Assembly: GCF_024734665.1 (NCBI RefSeq)
Contig: NZ_CP102931.1
Coordinates: 2,354,001-2,418,000 of the forward strand
Length of the DNA: 64,000 bases
Source of the DNA: Variovorax paradoxus
GTDB lineage: Bacteria > Pseudomonadota > Gammaproteobacteria > Burkholderiales > Burkholderiaceae_C
Direction of reading: 5' to 3'
Below, in pieces: positions 62,537 through 64,000 of the stretch. A program made the translations under genes and the position numbers. Positions within the stretch are counted from its first letter, which is position 1; every line of letters begins with the position of its first letter. The notes beneath the pieces are model-generated. The model saw nothing but the letters and a program-made list of their open reading frames with translations, was not told where the DNA came from and did no database searches.

Positions 62537-64000
62537 TCAGGCGCGCAGGGCTTCGTCTTCTTCCAGGCTGTCGCCCAGGAAGCCGCCGCTCTGGTGTGCC
62601 CACAGCCGCGCATACAGGCCGCCTTGCGCCATCAGCGTGCGGTGGTCGCCTTCTTCCACCACGCGGCCTTCGTCGAGCACGATGAGCCGGTCCATCGCGG
62701 CGATGGTCGACAGCCGGTGCGCGATCGCGATCACGGTCTTGCCTTCCATCAGCGTGTAAAGGCTTTGCTGGATGGCCGCTTCGACTTCCGAGTCGAGCGC
62801 GCTGGTGGCTTCGTCGAGCAGCAGGATCGGCGCGTCCTTCAGCATCACGCGCGCGATGGCCACGCGCTGACGTTGGCCACCCGAGAGCTTCACGCCGCGC
62901 TCGCCTACATGCGCCTCGTAGCCGCGACGCCCGCTCGCGTCGCCCAGCGTCTGGATGAAATCGTGTGCTTCCGCACGCCCGGCCGCCGCCTCGATCTGCT
63001 CGTGCGTGGCGTCGGGCCGGCCGTAGGCGATGTTGTCGGCCACGGAGCGGTGCATCAGAGAGGTGTCTTGCGTGACCATGCCGATGTGGCTGCGCAGCGA
63101 GTCCTGAGTGACGTGTGCGATATCTTGTCCGTCGATCAGGATGCGGCCGCTCTCCAGGTCGTGGAAGCGCAGCAGCAGGTTCACCAGCGTCGACTTGCCC
63201 GCGCCCGAACGGCCGACAAGACCGATCTTCTCGCCGGGCTTCACCGTCAGGTTCAGGTCGTCGATCACGCGGCGGCCGGCATCGGCGTAGCGGAAGCTCG
63301 CATGCTCGAAGCGCACCTCGCCGCGCGGCACGTCGAGCACCGTGGCATCGGCCGCGTCGAGCACGGTGCGTGGGCGCGACAGCGTCTTCATGCCGTCCTG
63401 CACGGTGCCGATGTTTTCGAACAGGCTGGTCATTTCCCACATGATCCAGTGCGACATGCCCTGCAGCCGCAGCGCCATCGCCGTGGCCGCAGCCACCGCA
63501 CCCACGCCGACCGTGCCGTGCGACCACAGCCACAGCGCCACGCCCGCCATGCCGGCCGTGAGACCCATGCTCAGCGTGTGGTTGACGATTTCGAAGGCGC
63601 TCACCAGGCGCATCTGGCCGTAGCCGGTCTTCATGAACTCGCGCATCGCGTCGCGCGCGAAGCCGGCCTCGCGCTGCGTGTGCGAGAACAGCTTGACGGT
63701 CGCGATGTTGGTGTAGGCGTCGGTCACGCGGCCGGTCATCATCGCGCGGGCGTCGGCCTGTGCCTTGCCGACCTTGCCCAGGCGCGGCACGAAGTACACC
63801 AGCGAGCCGATGTACAGCGCCAGCCAGATGATGAAGGGCCACACCAGCTGCGCGTCGAGCACGCCCACCAGGATGATCATGGTGGCCACGTACACGCCCA
63901 TGGCCACCAGCACGTCGGCCAGCACGAACACCGTGTCGCGCACCGCGAGCGCGGTCTGCATCACCTTGGCCGTGATGCGGCCGGCGAACTCGTCCTGGTA
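62537..64000 (-). CDS. ABC transporter, fused membrane and ATPase domains (partial)
   Basis: 487 residues present; the N-terminal part lies beyond the right window edge. Left part: TMD with several segments (VLADVLVAMGVYVATMIILVGV, FIIWLALYIGSLVYF, LWLWSHGTVGVGAVAAATAMALRL). NBD: Walker A GRSGAGKST, Q-loop VTQDTSL, signature LSGGQRQRVAIA, Walker B ILLLDEATSALDSE, H-loop IAHRLSTI. This is a half-size exporter of the MsbA/ATM1 type (homodimer or heterodimer). It is convergent with the VOC gene. Cargo unknown. Confidence 0.93.
   Translation of the reverse strand, partial: YQDEFAGRITAKVMQTALAVRDTVFVLADVLVAMGVYVATMIILVGVLDAQLVWPFIIWLALYIGSLVYFVPRLGKVGKAQADARAMMTGRVTDAYTNIATVKLFSHTQREAGFARDAMREFMKTGYGQMRLVSAFEIVNHTLSMGLTAGMAGVALWLWSHGTVGVGAVAAATAMALRLQGMSHWIMWEMTSLFENIGTVQDGMKTLSRPRTVLDAADATVLDVPRGEVRFEHASFRYADAGRRVIDDLNLTVKPGEKIGLVGRSGAGKSTLVNLLLRFHDLESGRILIDGQDIAHVTQDSLRSHIGMVTQDTSLMHRSVADNIAYGRPDATHEQIEAAAGRAEAHDFIQTLGDASGRRGYEAHVGERGVKLSGGQRQRVAIARVMLKDAPILLLDEATSALDSEVEAAIQQSLYTLMEGKTVIAIAHRLSTIAAMDRLIVLDEGRVVEEGDHRTLMAQGGLYARLWAHQSGGFLGDSLEEDEALRA

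Overview
The window looks like chromosomal DNA of a high-GC beta-proteobacterium of the Comamonadaceae, most probably Variovorax or a close relative. This is inferred from several traits: abundant LysR regulators facing small catabolic operons, a Bug-type solute receptor, CaiB/BaiF CoA-transferases, a ScfR-type fatty-acid regulator, short-leader DUF4148-like exported proteins, and a CbpA/CbpM pair. No rRNA, tRNA, CRISPR array, insertion sequence or prophage was found. The content is catabolic, envelope and regulatory genes, with three eroded gene remnants at gene borders.

Layout. 1-3.3 kb: start of a periplasmic glucan protein (opgD-like), a leucine-carboxyl-methyltransferase-family enzyme, the tail of a molybdate-binding TOBE protein, an FMN reductase and a LysR regulator. 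3.4-7 kb: an operon of CoA-transferase, HMG-CoA lyase, VOC protein and Bug receptor, divergent from the LysR gene. 7-12 kb: a PAS-LuxR regulator divergent from scoAB, then a second, unusually built CoA-transferase and an aminotransferase. 12-18 kb: a LysR regulator divergent from a valine/isobutyrate operon (mmsA, acyl-CoA dehydrogenase, 3-hydroxyisobutyryl-CoA hydrolase, mmsB). 18-26 kb: MFS transporter and GcvA-like regulator with repeated operators, DUF1345 and barrel proteins, metR, a ScfR-type regulator and a small exported protein.

26-36 kb: tag glycosylase and two tandem exported M20 peptidases separated by a scar of tag sequence; cbpAM; a histidine phosphatase; an N-terminal-nucleophile acylase; phosphatidylserine synthase; a glutamine amidotransferase. 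36.5-39.6 kb: DUF4124, RNase H-like, DUF3297, DUF2272 and DeoR genes. 39.6-44.3 kb: a secreted phosphoesterase operon (phospholipase C, tiny lipoprotein, phosphatase-LamG lipoprotein). 44.5-51 kb: SRPBCC protein, class A beta-lactamase, amidohydrolase, DUF3806, DUF2325, NAD-formate dehydrogenase and its LysR neighbour. 51-57 kb: bestrophin, hemolysin III, glycerophosphodiesterase, methyltransferase, IlvD/Edd dehydratase and a macrodomain remnant. 57-64 kb: a lone DctP receptor, a DUF3482 GTPase with a DUF2868 membrane partner, a 24-residue membrane peptide, a TetR/VOC pair with two operators, and an ABC exporter cut by the window end.

How genes may work together (inference). The first CoA-transferase, HMG-CoA lyase and Bug receptor, followed by scoAB, could take up a branched hydroxy-dicarboxylate such as 3-hydroxy-3-methylglutarate, activate it, split it to acetyl-CoA and acetoacetate, and activate the acetoacetate. 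The mms operon would take isobutyryl-CoA to propionyl-CoA. The phospholipase C, phosphatase and glycerophosphodiesterase would recover phosphate and head groups from phospholipids outside the cell.
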